The translations under genes were made by a program, and so were the position numbers. The notes beneath the pieces were generated by a model. The model worked only from the letters and a program-made list of their open reading frames with translations. It had not been told where the DNA came from and searched no databases. A stretch of 64,000 nucleotides of DNA from Gracilaria domingensis (lineage: Eukaryota > Rhodophyta > Florideophyceae > Gracilariales > Gracilariaceae), in contig VCMS01000057.1 in assembly GCA_022539475.1 (NCBI GenBank), forward strand, positions 62,001 through 126,000, read 5' to 3'. Of the stretch, positions 26,527 through 36,497 are shown one piece after another; within the stretch, counting starts at the first letter, position 1; every line of letters starts with the position of its first letter.

Positions 26527-27660
26527 CTTTTCTAGGGGCCAAAAAATTTTTTGAAGCTGTTCAACTGGGTCTTCAACATCAAGGTCAAGTTCACGCGCTA
26601 CGGAGCGCCATTGATGAGCATCTGCTTAAGGATATCTCAGGGGAACATCCTCTTTTCTCAACTGCTCCATCTCACCTTTGGCACCAGTCTAACCCGAGCC
26701 GTACGTCCCACCCTGTATGTAGCGATTGCGCAAAAAGCGCGGCATGGAATTCGATTCCGAGAAGTACGGCGCCCTAGACTGATCAGTGTAGGTGCCTGTC
26801 TCTCACATTTGTTCTTCGATAGGCTCCTCATTAAACGATCGCTGCTGCCTACAACTCTCTCTCGCTGCCTTGTCTGCGTCTTGCCTCATGTTCTTATCAA
26901 TATTCTTGCTCAATTCTCGTTGCACGTCATTTAATCTCATCCAGTATATGTCATAATTCCAAGTCTGTGTCGCCTCCGCGCTCTTGTATAGATCAGCACT
27001 TTCTCGAATCGGGCGCGCATCATCGCACACTTCTGGAGGCGGTCCAACCAGGAGGCGCGCAATATCTCGATAGCCATTCACATTCTGCACGCAGTAATAA
27101 TCTTCTGGCTCGTCTCGAAGCTTTCTGTTTAAGTCCATCATCTCGCCGGTGACGTCCAGTGCCATCTTCTACACTTCAGGTGAGGTGGTGGGCTGTGACA
27201 ATTGCGCATCTGCAATCGGCGCTTTTTCCCCATTATTACGAGTGGCTCCGCGCCGAAAGTCAGTCTCCGCCTTGGGTTCGCGCTGAGCAAACTGTTCGCC
27301 CGACATACTCTGAGAGTCATTCCAGACAGCCCAAGGGTTTTCGCCATCGCCATCAAACTCATCCAGTTTACCCTGCGGATAGTTTCACTTGTCCCATTTC
27401 CGAGGTTTGCTCGCAGACTTTTGTACTGCATCAGAATCAGGCGCCAGCTCACGCGCGAGCTGCATCCATTCCAGAACACCGGGCTCGCTGTCGTGGGGCT
27501 GCGAAATGCAGGCATATGGCACGTGACGAGGACGAGGTAAAGCGCGGCATGGGGCCGTAAGGGACGGATGGGGTGGCTGAGAGAAAGAGCAGAAGCGGCA
27601 TGTGGCAGTAGGGGGCTGCGAATGACAACTGCGAGGGATCGAGTGAGCGAGGTCTCCACA
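26527..27660 (-). pseudogene. Decayed gene of unknown family
   Basis: A single minus-strand phase reads as protein over about 1.1 kb but is cut by at least five in-frame stops (after KPRKWDK, TSPEV, EEPIEEQM, GTYGSG and PLRYP). It is rich in Asp, Glu, Gln and Arg. Two segments look alike: WMQLARELAPDSDAVQ and WRSVARELDLDVEDPVEQ, possibly an internal repeat. No family is recognised. Its length and single phase make chance unlikely. It ends about 90 bp from the retrotransposon's left target duplication. Confidence 0.5.
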
Positions 27661-27749
27661 AGGGCCGAAAGTAAAGCTCAAATGTCCCTACTGGAAATGA
27701 AGGCTGTAAATGTGGGACACGAAGAGGTTTTTTTGCAGATTTTCACTTA

Positions 27750-27754
27750 ATTAA
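27750..27754. repeat. Target site duplication ATTAA (left)
   Basis: ATTAA precedes the left LTR and the same five bases follow the right LTR at 39531-39535. Five bp is the usual Ty3/gypsy duplication length. Confidence 0.9.
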
Positions 27755-28612
27755 TGTGGTGCAAAACCCTCGACGGGAAAACAACAAGCCGCGTCGCGGA
27801 CGAGCACCTCAGGGTGTTCAGGCCCTGCTCCCTGTGAAGGGCAGTCGAGCGGCAGAACCCTCCGATAGGGCCAACACGAGCCGGGTGTAAATCCGGGTGG
27901 CCCCGATCTGGGCGTGCAGTCGGAGGTAGAAGGGGTAGAATCGGCGTAGGTATCCGGATGGTTCCGGCGAGCCACAGCGAGTGGGGGTATCCAGCCCAAC
28001 GGTATGGGACGACAAAAGATCAACAAGCGAGCCGCACTGCGGAGCACTGACTCGCGATAAGCGGGAAAACTCCCGAGACAAAATAAAACAAACCTACAAT
28101 GTAGGGCAGAGTAGCGAAAGCCGTAAGACGGAAATGACAACAATAAAATAGATAAGAAAAGTGCCGTGACGACGGATTAGTACTCCTCAGGGACGGAGGT
28201 TGGTTGATCAGCCCGGAATTGCGGCGGTATTCCCCAGGATGGGGCTGGTGACCGTGCGCAAGCGGCAAGAAGATCAGAGCCAAAGGCCTCGTTGAGGTTT
28301 ACTTCCCGTACAGTGGCGGCAAGTGCCGCCACTTATATACGGCACTTGAAAATATCAATTAAAATATCTAACTATCCGGCGCTGCCGGCCAATACACTAC
28401 AGGTGTGCCCCCGTGGCATGCTTGCCACGGGGCCCGCGCGATCGGGCCAACTTGGCACACGTGTGCAGAAATACTACCCTTCCTAGGCATACCCCAAAAT
28501 AGGGGCACTACCCCAGTAGCCTCTCATAACCTGAGGTGTCGCAGCCGGTAACGGATCAACAAACTATGAAAAGCACCTCGGTGCATCCCCACAAAGGGCG
28601 TTTTGCTCTACA
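27755..28612 (-). repeat. 3' LTR
   Basis: 858 bp, starting TGTGG and ending CTACA as written on the + strand (TGTAG...CCACA in element sense). It holds several strong hairpins (GTGGCGGCAAGTGCCGCCAC; CCCCGTGGCATGCTTGCC...). The TATA-like CCGTATATAAGTG in element sense lies at about 28330-28342, some 275 nt from the LTR start. Equal in length to 38673-39530. Confidence 0.95.
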
Positions 28613-28626
28613 TCTCCCCCTTCTCA
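28613..28626 (-). other. Polypurine tract
   Basis: In element sense CTGAGAAGGGGGAGA directly precedes the 3' LTR. It would prime plus-strand DNA synthesis. Near-identical copies of the 14-mer occur inside the element at 30593-30606, 32311-32324 and, with one mismatch, about 35515-35528. Confidence 0.8.
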
Positions 28627-28665
28627 GGCTGAGACACCGACTCCGTCGGCTCGATACGCCTCGCG

Positions 28666-30465
28666 ATGGAGGTATATAAGGAAGTCTCCCAAGACGGGTC
28701 TGCCGAGAACTGTTCGGAGCCACCAACACCTCCGGTGTCAGTAGCGAACCTCGTCATCTCGAGCCCTCCCGCGATGTCCAACGCACCGAACGGCCCTCCG
28801 TCCTCGACGGCACGCATGCAAGTATCGAACCCGCCGTTCCGGTCTGTTCCTCTCCCGCAGTCGGCGGCTGCCTCCCAGCCGGGTTCTTCCGGACAAGATC
28901 ACGCTCCAGCTCAGGCTGGTCCCGCGCCCGTGTGGGATTGGTTCAACGCCGAGATGCCAGCTACGCTGGGTGGATGGCCTACGGCAGGCGCGTTACGCAT
29001 CCGGGATCCCCACCGGCACAGTTTCCTTTTTGCCCAGGCTCCCTGGTTTGACGCCGAAGCCGTTCGGGATACAGAGCTCGTCGACTCGTACGCTGTCGAC
29101 GGTCAACTCCCTGGTGGGCTTCCTGCTGACGTTACCCGTTCATGGGACTGGATCGCCCGCGTTGCGGTTATACCGAGCTGCCTGTTTGTAGGTCGAAACG
29201 AGACGAGACAATTCGCTCGCAATGAGATGGCCCGCATTGGGTACGCGCGACACTTCCGAGCTCCGAACGAACATCCGGTGCCGGCACAGTACCAGTACGA
29301 TGTGGCACGTTACCGAACTTTCGGCGAGGTCGGCTACGGCGACCATCTAGCCAACGCGTTGGACGAAATTGACCGATATTCGGATACCGTTCAGCCGCAG
29401 CAGGAGTTGATCCTGTGGGCGCGGCCGATCCTTCGCGCCGAGTTCCGGTTCCTTCGCCGTCCTGGACGGTCTCAATTTCATGAAGGCCTCCGCTTCGAGA
29501 GGAAATGGCGTTCCCGCTTCGGGGTACTGGTGCCGTACCAGTGCACGGAGGTGGAACGCATTGCGCGTCACTCCCATACTGGGCGATACCTGCCGCTGCC
29601 GTCATTCTGGCCTGCGGTCGAAGTCCCACGAGGGTGTCACGTAGAGCTACCGCCCTGCCTAACTTACATAGGCTCGTACTTCATGAACGATCCGCCTCGC
29701 GGCCTGTGGAGCATCCTGGCAACAGAATGGACCGTCCGCGTTGCGGCTTTCCTCCTCATCGAGGCATATGATTCGTACCGAGTTTGGTTCATCCCGGAAC
29801 TCATCCGGCAAGCGATCCGAGCGTTGGATCTCTCCGAAGTGCTCGGCTCGGTCCGCAATGCGCGCGAAGCCACCGCGTTGGTGGACGTCATTGACCAGAT
29901 TGACTGGAATGAGGTGCCTGCTAGTCAGGTTTCCGACGGGGTCCGTCGGCAGTCGGACCGTTCTCCCGGACGGAACGTCAACGCCGGCGACTTCGTATAC
30001 TTTGACCCATGGATTTGGGAGGTAATTGGTCCCGCTGAGGCGGCTGGTCGCCGCCGAGAGGAGCGATATATCCCGGAAAGGCACCCGCGTGGGTTCGTAT
30101 ACGTCGACGATGACGGTGATGACCCTGCAGAGGGAGGAAGTCCCATGGATGAGGGGAGCCCAGTGGGGGTTGCCTCGGAGCCCGACACTACGGGAGATGA
30201 CGACGAAGTCGTGATCGTTGACCCACCCGCTGTAGCGGCTCCCGCTCCGACCGGCCCGTGGGCTCAGGATGTAGCATCCGCCGTGGGCGGCAGTTCTTCT
30301 CTCACTCCGCGAGCGGCGGTCATTCGCGACTTCCTTCGAGGCGTGGGAGTGGCCGTTCCCGATACGGTGACCGACGAGTCGGAGTTGCAAGCAATAGCGG
30401 CACAGCGCTTCTCCGGGGCTCCCGGTAGTGGGGGCACCCCAGGTGCTGGGCCGTCCGGCGCGTAA
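28666..30465 (+). CDS. Antisense accessory ORF of the retrotransposon, unknown function
   Basis: This is a 599-codon frame on the strand opposite gag-pol, filling the space between pol and the 3' LTR. A TATATAAG motif lies at about 28673-28680 on the coding strand. If that is its promoter, translation would begin at the later M (about 28774, SNAPNGPPSS), giving 563 residues. The N-terminus is Pro/Ser-rich. The middle 350 residues are globular and Trp/Tyr/Arg-rich (VWDWFNAEMPATLGGWP; CLFVGRNETRQFARNEM). The C-terminus is acidic and ends with a small helical block before a Gly-rich tail. No domain is recognised. The long open frame with balanced composition argues for real coding. Antisense ORFs at this place occur in some plant gypsy elements, with no settled role. 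Confidence 0.6.
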   Translation: MEVYKEVSQDGSAENCSEPPTPPVSVANLVISSPPAMSNAPNGPPSSTARMQVSNPPFRSVPLPQSAAASQPGSSGQDHAPAQAGPAPVWDWFNAEMPATLGGWPTAGALRIRDPHRHSFLFAQAPWFDAEAVRDTELVDSYAVDGQLPGGLPADVTRSWDWIARVAVIPSCLFVGRNETRQFARNEMARIGYARHFRAPNEHPVPAQYQYDVARYRTFGEVGYGDHLANALDEIDRYSDTVQPQQELILWARPILRAEFRFLRRPGRSQFHEGLRFERKWRSRFGVLVPYQCTEVERIARHSHTGRYLPLPSFWPAVEVPRGCHVELPPCLTYIGSYFMNDPPRGLWSILATEWTVRVAAFLLIEAYDSYRVWFIPELIRQAIRALDLSEVLGSVRNAREATALVDVIDQIDWNEVPASQVSDGVRRQSDRSPGRNVNAGDFVYFDPWIWEVIGPAEAAGRRREERYIPERHPRGFVYVDDDGDDPAEGGSPMDEGSPVGVASEPDTTGDDDEVVIVDPPAVAAPAPTGPWAQDVASAVGGSSSLTPRAAVIRDFLRGVGVAVPDTVTDESELQAIAAQRFSGAPGSGGTPGAGPSGA

Positions 30466-30975
30466 TTCCCCGGCTCGCGATCCCCTACGGGCTACGGTAG
30501 TCCGCGATAGACCCCGATGATGAGGGGCGACTCAATAGTTAGAGGTAAACTTCTCCAGCCGTGCTGGCTTGGCTCAAACTCTTCGTCTTGCTCTCCCCCT
30601 TCTCAGTGGGCAATACCTCGTTTGAGGCTGTTGCGAATGGCCCACAAGAGAGGGGTAACTTTTCCGCACAAGCGGCTGTAGCGATAAAACTTCTTAGTCT
30701 TCCTTCCAGTGTCCTGGCTTCTTCTCCTTCTTCTTAGGCTTCTTTCTTCTTTATCTTCTTCTCCACTGTAAGTGGCTTCCGCATTTCGCGGCATGTTTGT
30801 TCAGCAAAAAGCTGTCCGCTTAGAGCGGCCTGGTCCGCCTGAGGCGACTGAGTGATCTCGAGTTAACTTCAAGTTGCATCCGCTTGACGCGGCATATTCT
30901 TGCGTAATGCAATACTGTCCGCATGAGGCGGCATATTCCGTCTGGGACGGCTGTGCTCAATAGAGACGTGGGTGG
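30466..30975. other. Non-coding spacer with purine tract and hairpin array
   Basis: Between the antisense ORF and the pol stop. It carries a second copy of the polypurine motif (30593-30606, CTCCCCCTTCTCAG on the + strand) and, at about 30818-30950, five short hairpins: CCGCTTAGAGCGG, CCGCCTGAGGCG, CCGCTTGACGCGG, CCGCATGAGGCGG, CCGTCTGGGACGG. No ORF is trusted here. Confidence 0.65.
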
Positions 30976-33900
30976 TCAACCCACTTGGGCCTTGTCCAGC
31001 GTAGCCGGTATCGGTGTCCGTGTGCGACGGTGGTACTGCAAGACCTTCGAGCGAGGCAAGTGCTCAATGGGCTCGTGCGTATCCTCTGAAGAGGCGTAGC
31101 CGTACCAACGGACTCGATACAGTAGTTCCCCGTCAGGGGCGTAGCCGTGACTTATCAGACGGTCAATGACATACTCCTCATCGAGGACCTTCCGCGCAGG
31201 ATGCGGCTTTGTCGATGTATCCTCTCTCGAGGTGTCGTTGTTACCTCTCCCGTCGTGGGCTTCATTGGTTACTTTCGGCTTCCGTCCTGACGGCAAGACA
31301 TCCTGTACGCCAGGCGAGAGCCATTTTGACCATGGTGTTTCCATGTCATTCCGGCTTCCAGAGTTCTGGCTTTCCTTCCCGTATTGTCGGGCTGTTACCG
31401 AGCTTCGGTGTTCTCGAATAGCGAGCTTCCGGCGTTCCGGCAAGATCTCCCGAAGTGAGGGTGAACGGTCCGCAATGCGGTGTGCCAGCGAGTGGTGCCG
31501 TGGCACGTGCCGAGGCGACGCCTTGCCAAGCATTGCTGGCGGTGGGGCCTGCGCCGTTGCACGGCTGTGCGTTGCCGATTCAAATTCGGAATTTCCGTTT
31601 CCGGCGGCCGCAATCCTTACAGCGGGCACGTGCCCGGCTCGTGTGTTGTCACCCTCCACTGGAGGCGGATCGCCGGCGAAGCCAGACACTTGGCGCAGCG
31701 TGCGCGCGTGTGCAGCGTTGGGCTGCTGCCCACCTACTGTGGCATGTCGGCCTGCTGTTGCGGCGGTTGCCTCCGTGTTTTCAACGGCTTCATCACTCGA
31801 TGCTTCAATAAAATCTCCCGAAATCGGGTCTGCCGTAACAACACGGTCTTTCTGGACAGGCTTCTTTTCCGGTCTTCCGGCTTCTTTTGACGCGAGTGCG
31901 CTGCCGCTGCCGGGCTCCGACTGCGGCGGGCATGTACTTTCCGCATTCGACGTGGCTGCTGCGGTGGTTACCACCCTCTTTTCCGGCGTACCGGTCTCAC
32001 GCTGCACAGCTGGGGCAGGCTCTTGTCCTTCCGTCTGTGACGGCCGTACAGTGCTATCCGTGGGCGAAGCGGCGACTTCTGCAGCAGCTACATCCTGGTG
32101 TTCTTCCGGTTCTCCGGCTTCGTGCTCCACCGAAGTGGTGCGTTCCTCTTTAGGCTTCCGCGATGACTGCGCGTTTCTCGCTTCTTTCCGAATCTTCGGC
32201 TGTACGTCGCGCGTCCGCGTGCTTTCACCACGACTTGCGTGCGGCCCGGAGGCCTGCAAAGGCACTTCCGTCGACGACGGCGACAACGAAATCGAGCGAC
32301 TTACCTCCTCCTCCCCCTTCTCAGTTGGAGCGTCGGGGGTGGTGGTGAGTATCCCCTGAGGGGCCAGTATCCGCGTGTGGACATGTGCGGCGTTCGAGAC
32401 TGGCGGGTTAGCTTCCGGCTTTGCCGGCAAATCAGCAAGTCCGCGGCTAGGATGCGGCAGGACTGACAACGAAGCGCGCTCTCCCGCTGTCGCGGCTTGG
32501 TCCACAGTAGGCGTAGCGCTGTCCGGCGTTTCCGGTTGCTTTTCCTGACGAACAGGCTGTGGCGCAGGCGTTACGCGATCGCGCGAAAAACGCTCGTGTT
32601 CACCCTCAATATCGAGGACAACCGTTGTATCGGTGATAGAAATAACCCTGTAGGGGCCGTCCGCGATAGGAGAGAGCTTATGCCTCTTCTCCTTTTCCGG
32701 GTTATAGTATTCCTTCCGTAGGAAGGCGTAGTTACCTTCCCTGATCTGAGGGGCATCCCTGCGCATTCGTGCGTCGAAATTCCGCTTGTACGCGGCTTGT
32801 GCCTTATCGATGTTTTGCCTAACTGTAGGAATGATGTTCTTAAGCCAGGCCTTCCAGGCGTCCCTGTGTAGACGAGGCGAGGGGAACTTATCCAAAGTTG
32901 GCTGTGGCTCGATAGCCACCGAAGGTGGAACGCGTGATAGCACAAGCTCGAACGGCGAGATCTGAGTAGTGCGATGAACCTGCGTATTGTAGGCATATGT
33001 CACCGCATCGGTGTATTGATCCCACTCCGACGGATGTTCGGCAACGAATGTCCGTAATGCATTGAGCATTGTGCGGTTAAAACGTTCAACCTGCCCATTA
33101 CTCTGGGGGTGGTATGTTGTCGTAAACCAGTTTTGGATCCGCAAGATGCGGCAAACGTCCTGAAAGAACTTAGCCGTAAACTGCGGTCCATTGTCCGATA
33201 ACAGGTCAATCGGCGGTCCGTAGACAAAAACCCAGTGTGTAACGAAAGCTTGGGCGACCGCACTGGCGGTAACCTTCGTCAAAGGCACAGTCCGTACCAG
33301 TTTAGAAAAACGGTCGGTGATCACAAGTAGAAACCGGTTTCCCCGGCGAGTGCGGATAAACTCGCCGAGCAAGTCAATTGCCACGAATTCAAGTGGAGCC
33401 CTGGCAGGGAAGAGTACCAACTTCTTGGAGTACTTCCGCAGCTTGACGCGGTTCTTCGCGCAGTCAGAACATCCACGAACAGTGGCATACGCGTCGAAAG
33501 CCATTGCTGGCCAGTAAAAGTCCTTCCGTAAGGTGTAGTACAACTTCCTGCCACCAGGGTGGGCTGACAACTTCGCGTAGTGCGACAAATGCAGTACTCG
33601 TGACTGAAGTGAGTGCGGAACCACAATCTGTGGCCTGTTTCCGACGGTTCGGATTAGAAATCCTTGGTCGTTCTCGACGAAAGGCAACTGTGCTCCACCG
33701 TTTAGGCGACTACGAATCTCCGTACAAAAACGGTCGGTGTGCTGCTCCCGGATGAGTTCCTCCGGCTTGATCGGTACGAAAGAGCCCGGTTCGGGTTTCG
33801 TGTCAGACACGGCTAAAACAGCATCGTAGATGTCCCATCCTTCCGATTCTTCATCGGCATCGCTCGAGCCGTCTTCCACGAGGAAGCACGGTATCTCCAG

Positions 33901-36381
33901 ATCATCGACTAGCGCAGCTTCAGCCGCTGTTTCCAAGCGGGACAGTGCATCAGCCTGAGTGTTCAGGAGTCCTTTCTTGTAACGGATTTCGAAGTCGAAT
34001 TCCGACAAGCGAAGTCTCCACCGCATCAAGCGGCCAGATGGCTCTGCTATAGAGAGTAGCCAGCGTAATGCCGAATGATCGGTATGGACAATGAAGCGGG
34101 TCCCCATAAGATAGGGCCGCAGTGTCTGTAACGCCCAGACAACTGCCAAGCACTCCTTCTCGGATACCGAGTAATTCCTCTCGTGAACGTTGAGGCTCCT
34201 TGACCAATACCCAATTGGCAATCGCTCGCCATCATTGGTGGTCTGGAATAGGGCACAGCCGACTTGGTAGTCGCTCGCATCCGTATCTACTGCATATGGC
34301 AAACCAGCCCTAGGCAGGGATAAAACAGGTGGCGATGTCACCGCGTCCACGAGCGACGAGAAAGCCGCGACCTTGCGGTTGTCGAATTCTTCCAGATCGA
34401 CTGGCTGGCCTTTGCGAAGAAGCTCGTTCAGAGGTGCAGCGATATCCGCAAAGTTCGGAATGAAGCGGCGATACACATTGCACAAGCCGAGAAAAGATCG
34501 GAGTTCCGTCTGCGTCCTCGGATGCTTAGCCTCTTTGAGGGATTTCACGCGTACTTCGTCAATCGAAAGCCGTCCCGGACGGATAACATGGCCGAGATAC
34601 CTGACGGTTTCGGTAAAGAACTCACACTTCTTGAGCTTGAGCGTAATGCCTGCATCGCGTAGGACTCGCATCACATCCCGTACGTGGGTCAAGTGCTCAT
34701 CCAGGTTGCTGGAGTAGACAATGATGTCATCCAGGTATACCAGGCAAGTCTTCCACTTAAAGCGGGCTAGCAAAATATCCACAGCTCGTTGAAAAGTGGC
34801 TGGCGCGTTCGTTAACCCAAAGGGCATCCGATTGAATCGGTACAATCCTTCATGACAAACGAAGGCTGTCTTGTCACGATCCTCAGCCCTCACGGGAACT
34901 TGCCAATAGCCCCAATTCGCGTCTAGGGTTGTGAACACTTTCGCGTCGCCCAATGAATCGATGCATTCATCCATTCGTGGGATAGGATACACATCCTTGA
35001 CCGTAGCCGCGTTTAGCTTGCGGTAATCGATGCAAAATCGCCAAGACCCATCAGCTTTGGGCGCGAGCACCACCGGCGATGCCCAAGGTGACTGAGCCGG
35101 CTCGATAACTCCAGCGCGGAGCATCTTCTCAACTTGAGCTTTCTCCTCCTGCCGAGCTGTCGGTCCTGCCCTGTAAGGGTGCTGTGAAATGGGCCGATTA
35201 TTCGGTAGCAAATCAATCCGATGTTCGGTAATACCAATCTTACCCAGTGTGCCATCCCACATGGGCGTGAACTCCTCAAGCATGTGCCGCAATTTATCGC
35301 GGTGAGTCTCTGGGACATGTTCAAGATCCAGAGACTCCAGTTCCTGTACTGCCTTATCCTTCGTGTCAGCAGCACTCAGGTCCGTATCATTACTGTCCGA
35401 CGAGGTCGGCATTGCCTCCTTCGACAGGCTGCGGTTATTTGCATCCGACGAAGTCGGCGTAGCATCTTCCGACGAACTGTTCGGTCCAGTCGTTTCGGAA
35501 TTGTTCCGTTCCGCCTCCCCCTCCTCAGCTTCGAGGATTCCGAGAACCTCGGCAATAGAAACCTGAGTAGGCACTATAGCCGCAGGGTGCGGAAGCAACG
35601 AACCAATAACTTGGCTCCTAACCAACCGTTGAGAAAAACGGCTGAAGTTCGCAACCAGCACCTGAAAAGGCTTCTCGGGTTCGACGAAAACAATCCCATT
35701 AGCGAGGGCAAGCTGATGCTTCTCCTGTAACGCAGGCAACGGTTGTACCGTTTGTAAGCCACATTGTGGGGAGGTCACAGTAACCCAGACCTGTGATTCA
35801 GGCGGGATGGAAATGGGCCGAGCTACTCGGAGCTTTGTAGACTTCCGTTCATCGGCTGTAGGCTTCTGTGCCGCAGGCAAAGGGACTTGCTTCTTCAGAG
35901 CCCGGCGCAGGGGACGCCGAACGATCGGTACAGTAGTCCCATCTTCCATTTCGATGGTTCGCTTCCGCGGTCGAATTGCATCGACGAAGCGGTCACAGAA
36001 GTCGCAGCCGAGGATAACCGGCGCAGCGAGTTGCTTGCAAACCAAGAAATCGAGCTTCGCCACGTAGCGGCCAAGCCTGACGAGCAGGTCTATTACTCCC
36101 ACAGTCGAAAGTGGCCGATTGTTCGCATCCGCTATGTCAATCTGCGGCGCCGCACGAACGCGAGACCGCAAGTGCGGCGGAATCATTGATTCAACCAAGA
36201 AATTTGGCCCAGCTCCTGTATCGAGCACGGACAACTGCCGAACCATGTACTGGTCGGAAACACCCAGGTCGGCGTAAACTTTGTAGTTACGTTTCGCCAT
36301 GACCAGGACTCTATCCGGGAACCGGCTGTTCTTAGACCGTATCCACGGGCGACGCAAGACACCAAGGTGCTCAGAGTCCAC
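30976..36381 (-). CDS. Pol polyprotein: protease, RT, RNase H, integrase, chromodomain
   Basis: An 1801-codon frame beginning at a GTG-marked position; it is really entered by -1 frameshift from gag near 36501-36507 and is open from there. Protease: LDTGAG at residues 53-58 and VILGCDFCD. Reverse transcriptase at about 385-605 with WRFCIDYRKLN, RMPFGLTNAP and the catalytic YLDD (549-552). RNase H at about 695-815 (DTDASDYQVG, HTDHSALRWLL). Integrase has a zinc HHCC region (to C971xxC974) and DDE residues near D1003, D1063 and E1099 (HPQSNGQVERFNRT). About 430 low-complexity residues follow. The chromodomain comes last (about 1735-1785; EEYVIDRLISHG, LLYRVRWYGY). All key residues are present. 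Confidence 0.95.
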   Translation of the reverse strand: MDSEHLGVLRRPWIRSKNSRFPDRVLVMAKRNYKVYADLGVSDQYMVRQLSVLDTGAGPNFLVESMIPPHLRSRVRAAPQIDIADANNRPLSTVGVIDLLVRLGRYVAKLDFLVCKQLAAPVILGCDFCDRFVDAIRPRKRTIEMEDGTTVPIVRRPLRRALKKQVPLPAAQKPTADERKSTKLRVARPISIPPESQVWVTVTSPQCGLQTVQPLPALQEKHQLALANGIVFVEPEKPFQVLVANFSRFSQRLVRSQVIGSLLPHPAAIVPTQVSIAEVLGILEAEEGEAERNNSETTGPNSSSEDATPTSSDANNRSLSKEAMPTSSDSNDTDLSAADTKDKAVQELESLDLEHVPETHRDKLRHMLEEFTPMWDGTLGKIGITEHRIDLLPNNRPISQHPYRAGPTARQEEKAQVEKMLRAGVIEPAQSPWASPVVLAPKADGSWRFCIDYRKLNAATVKDVYPIPRMDECIDSLGDAKVFTTLDANWGYWQVPVRAEDRDKTAFVCHEGLYRFNRMPFGLTNAPATFQRAVDILLARFKWKTCLVYLDDIIVYSSNLDEHLTHVRDVMRVLRDAGITLKLKKCEFFTETVRYLGHVIRPGRLSIDEVRVKSLKEAKHPRTQTELRSFLGLCNVYRRFIPNFADIAAPLNELLRKGQPVDLEEFDNRKVAAFSSLVDAVTSPPVLSLPRAGLPYAVDTDASDYQVGCALFQTTNDGERLPIGYWSRSLNVHERNYSVSEKECLAVVWALQTLRPYLMGTRFIVHTDHSALRWLLSIAEPSGRLMRWRLRLSEFDFEIRYKKGLLNTQADALSRLETAAEAALVDDLEIPCFLVEDGSSDADEESEGWDIYDAVLAVSDTKPEPGSFVPIKPEELIREQHTDRFCTEIRSRLNGGAQLPFVENDQGFLIRTVGNRPQIVVPHSLQSRVLHLSHYAKLSAHPGGRKLYYTLRKDFYWPAMAFDAYATVRGCSDCAKNRVKLRKYSKKLVLFPARAPLEFVAIDLLGEFIRTRRGNRFLLVITDRFSKLVRTVPLTKVTASAVAQAFVTHWVFVYGPPIDLLSDNGPQFTAKFFQDVCRILRIQNWFTTTYHPQSNGQVERFNRTMLNALRTFVAEHPSEWDQYTDAVTYAYNTQVHRTTQISPFELVLSRVPPSVAIEPQPTLDKFPSPRLHRDAWKAWLKNIIPTVRQNIDKAQAAYKRNFDARMRRDAPQIREGNYAFLRKEYYNPEKEKRHKLSPIADGPYRVISITDTTVVLDIEGEHERFSRDRVTPAPQPVRQEKQPETPDSATPTVDQAATAGERASLSVLPHPSRGLADLPAKPEANPPVSNAAHVHTRILAPQGILTTTPDAPTEKGEEEVSRSISLSPSSTEVPLQASGPHASRGESTRTRDVQPKIRKEARNAQSSRKPKEERTTSVEHEAGEPEEHQDVAAAEVAASPTDSTVRPSQTEGQEPAPAVQRETGTPEKRVVTTAAATSNAESTCPPQSEPGSGSALASKEAGRPEKKPVQKDRVVTADPISGDFIEASSDEAVENTEATAATAGRHATVGGQQPNAAHARTLRQVSGFAGDPPPVEGDNTRAGHVPAVRIAAAGNGNSEFESATHSRATAQAPPPAMLGKASPRHVPRHHSLAHRIADRSPSLREILPERRKLAIREHRSSVTARQYGKESQNSGSRNDMETPWSKWLSPGVQDVLPSGRKPKVTNEAHDGRGNNDTSREDTSTKPHPARKVLDEEYVIDRLISHGYAPDGELLYRVRWYGYASSEDTHEPIEHLPRSKVLQYHRRTRTPIPATLDKAQVG

Positions 36382-36497
36382 GTCTGTAGTGGCCAGTTTC
36401 CTCGAAAGGATTGTGACCGGGGAGCGAGGCTTTTCAGCCTCAGGCGCACTAAACCCCGTCGCTGGGGGCGCCTCTCCATTGCTGGAGGCTCCCTTGC

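Noticed and set aside
27751-28283. ORFs within the LTRs (both copies)
   Set aside because: They are open by chance in non-coding LTR sequence and are identical in both LTRs because the LTRs are.
31166-32359. 397-codon + strand ORF
   Set aside because: It is exactly antisense to the low-complexity linker of pol and is explained by base composition.
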